A stretch of 6,588 nucleotides of DNA. Origin: Comamonadaceae bacterium. GTDB lineage: Bacteria > Pseudomonadota > Gammaproteobacteria > Burkholderiales > Burkholderiaceae_C. Made by a program: the position numbers and the translations under genes. Positions 5,974 to 6,588 of the stretch are shown piece after piece; position 1 is the stretch's first letter; every line of letters begins with the position of its first letter. The notes beneath the pieces were generated by a model, which did no database searches, was not told the origin of the DNA, and saw only the letters and a list, made by a program, of their open reading frames with translations. Location: positions 1 to 6,588 of the forward strand of contig CANHBU010000105.1 in assembly GCA_947458345.1 (NCBI GenBank), given 5' to 3'.

Positions 5974-6011
5974 GCGGCTCAGGCTAGGACAGTCGCAGGG
6001 CCGGACACGGC

Positions 6012-6588
6012 TCAGTGCGCGTGACCGCTGTGGGCAATGTGCGCGGCAACGCTGACCAGCGCCAGGCCCAAGCCAAGCCAGAACAGCTGGGCACCGGTTT
6101 CTCGCAGGCTGAGCTTTCTCTGCAGCTGCGGAATCAGATCGGCCAGCGCGACGTACATGAAGCTGCTGGCCGCGACGACCAAGAAATACGGCAGGTGGTC
6201 ATGCAGTTGGTCGACCAGAAAAAAGCCGACCACGCCGCCCAGGGTGGTGACCGAGCCGGCCATTGACACCTTGATGATGGCCGCGCGGCGGTTGTGGCTG
6301 GTGGCCCGCACCACGGCCAAGTCGCCCATGTGGTGCGGCACCTCATGGAGCAGCACGGCCATGGCAGCCAGCACGCCCAAGCCCATGTCGGCGACAAAGG
6401 CCGAAGCGATCAGCACACCGTCAGCAAAGCAGTGCAGGCTGTCGCCGGCCAACGCCGCCCAGCCGCCGGAGCCTAGTGGCTGGCCCCCATGGGCGTGGTC
6501 GGCTCGATGCGACGCAGACTCGCTTGGGTGAACCTTGTGATGGCCATGCGATTGATTGTGCGGGTGATCGTGGTGATGACCGTGATGG
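6012..6588 (-). CDS. ZIP-family metal transporter, C-terminal part with His-rich loop (cut by the right edge)
   Basis: ZIP proteins are inner-membrane importers of divalent metals, usually zinc or iron. The frame is open from the right edge to the stop at 6012 and gives 191 residues, so the start and first helices lie outside the window. Residues 1-33 are a cytoplasmic-loop-like stretch with 14 histidines, expected between helices 3 and 4. The metal-site helices follow: helix 4 with GDSLHCFADG (48-57) and helix 5 with HEVPHHMGD (81-89). Further hydrophobic segments lie near 103-125, 132-152 and 167-185, and the protein ends in a His-rich tail. These correspond to the HNFxDG and HExPHExGD motifs of the LIV-1-like branch, with Cys in place of Asn and His in place of the second Glu. 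A TTG at 6452 is only an internal leucine, since the His-rich loop upstream is in frame. Substrate likely zinc, by family only. Confidence 0.92.
   Translation of the reverse strand, partial: HHGHHHDHPHNQSHGHHKVHPSESASHRADHAHGGQPLGSGGWAALAGDSLHCFADGVLIASAFVADMGLGVLAAMAVLLHEVPHHMGDLAVVRATSHNRRAAIIKVSMAGSVTTLGGVVGFFLVDQLHDHLPYFLVVAASSFMYVALADLIPQLQRKLSLRETGAQLFWLGLGLALVSVAAHIAHSGHAH

Larger units (their letters stand above)
5754..6011. other. Non-coding region between the ZIP transporter and DUF4142 genes
   Basis: These 258 bases lie downstream of the ZIP gene and upstream of the DUF4142 gene, both read leftward. Reading frames here are Arg-rich shadows with no family features. The region holds several short inverted repeats: TCCGG-6-CCGGA (5804-5819), GACCGC-6-GCGGTC (5864-5881), ACCGCACC-28-GGTGCGGT (5908-5951) and GCCGTGC-5-GCACGGC (5955-5973). 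None is followed by a T-run in the minus-strand direction, so none is a standard intrinsic terminator. No convincing promoter pair for the DUF4142 gene was found. Confidence 0.6.

Noticed and set aside
6450..6452. TTG as the start of a short ZIP protein
   Set aside because: The frame continues upstream to the window edge through a typical ZIP His-rich loop, so this codon is an internal leucine.

Overview
The window looks like a chromosomal segment from a high-GC betaproteobacterium, most likely Burkholderiales and possibly a Comamonadaceae-like lineage. This rests on recalled protein similarity and gene order, not on any search. The evidence is the xseB-ispA-dxs gene order, the strongly GC-rich third codon positions, and a divergently placed Rieske oxygenase gene that I recall beside this operon in related bacteria. 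I see no tRNA, rRNA, CRISPR array, insertion sequence or phage gene.

Left part, minus strand (1-1931): an operon runs right to left as xseB (exonuclease VII small subunit), ispA (farnesyl diphosphate synthase) and dxs (1-deoxy-D-xylulose-5-phosphate synthase, cut off by the left window edge). IspA and Dxs are both in the MEP/isoprenoid pathway: Dxs makes its first intermediate and IspA condenses its C5 products into C15 farnesyl diphosphate. ispA probably starts at a TTG codon with a good ribosome binding site.

Divergent intergenic region (1932-2187): it separates xseB from the rightward operon. It holds a perfect 9-bp inverted repeat (1996-2021) that looks like an operator, a possible -10 box and a GC palindrome.

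Middle, plus strand (2188-5116): a tightly packed three-gene operon encodes a Rieske-type non-haem iron oxygenase, an EamA/DMT-family ten-helix transporter and a two-domain rhodanese-like sulfurtransferase (SseA type). The first two genes overlap at a TTGA junction and the last two by 16 bases, so translational coupling is likely. The sulfurtransferase gene carries an in-frame hexanucleotide tandem repeat that encodes a Gln-Thr run. The substrates of the oxygenase and the transporter cannot be told from the sequence.

Right part, minus strand (5130-6588): a secreted DUF4142 protein converges with the sulfurtransferase gene, with 13 bases between them. Beyond a 258-base non-coding stretch rich in short inverted repeats is the 3' portion of a ZIP-family metal transporter gene. 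It has a very histidine-rich loop and runs off the right window edge.

Most of the window is ordinary core genome. I do not see a clearly new multi-gene system. The points most worth a second look are the uncharacterised oxygenase and its operon, the non-canonical metal-site motifs of the ZIP protein, the operator-like dyad, and the tandem repeat in the sulfurtransferase gene.
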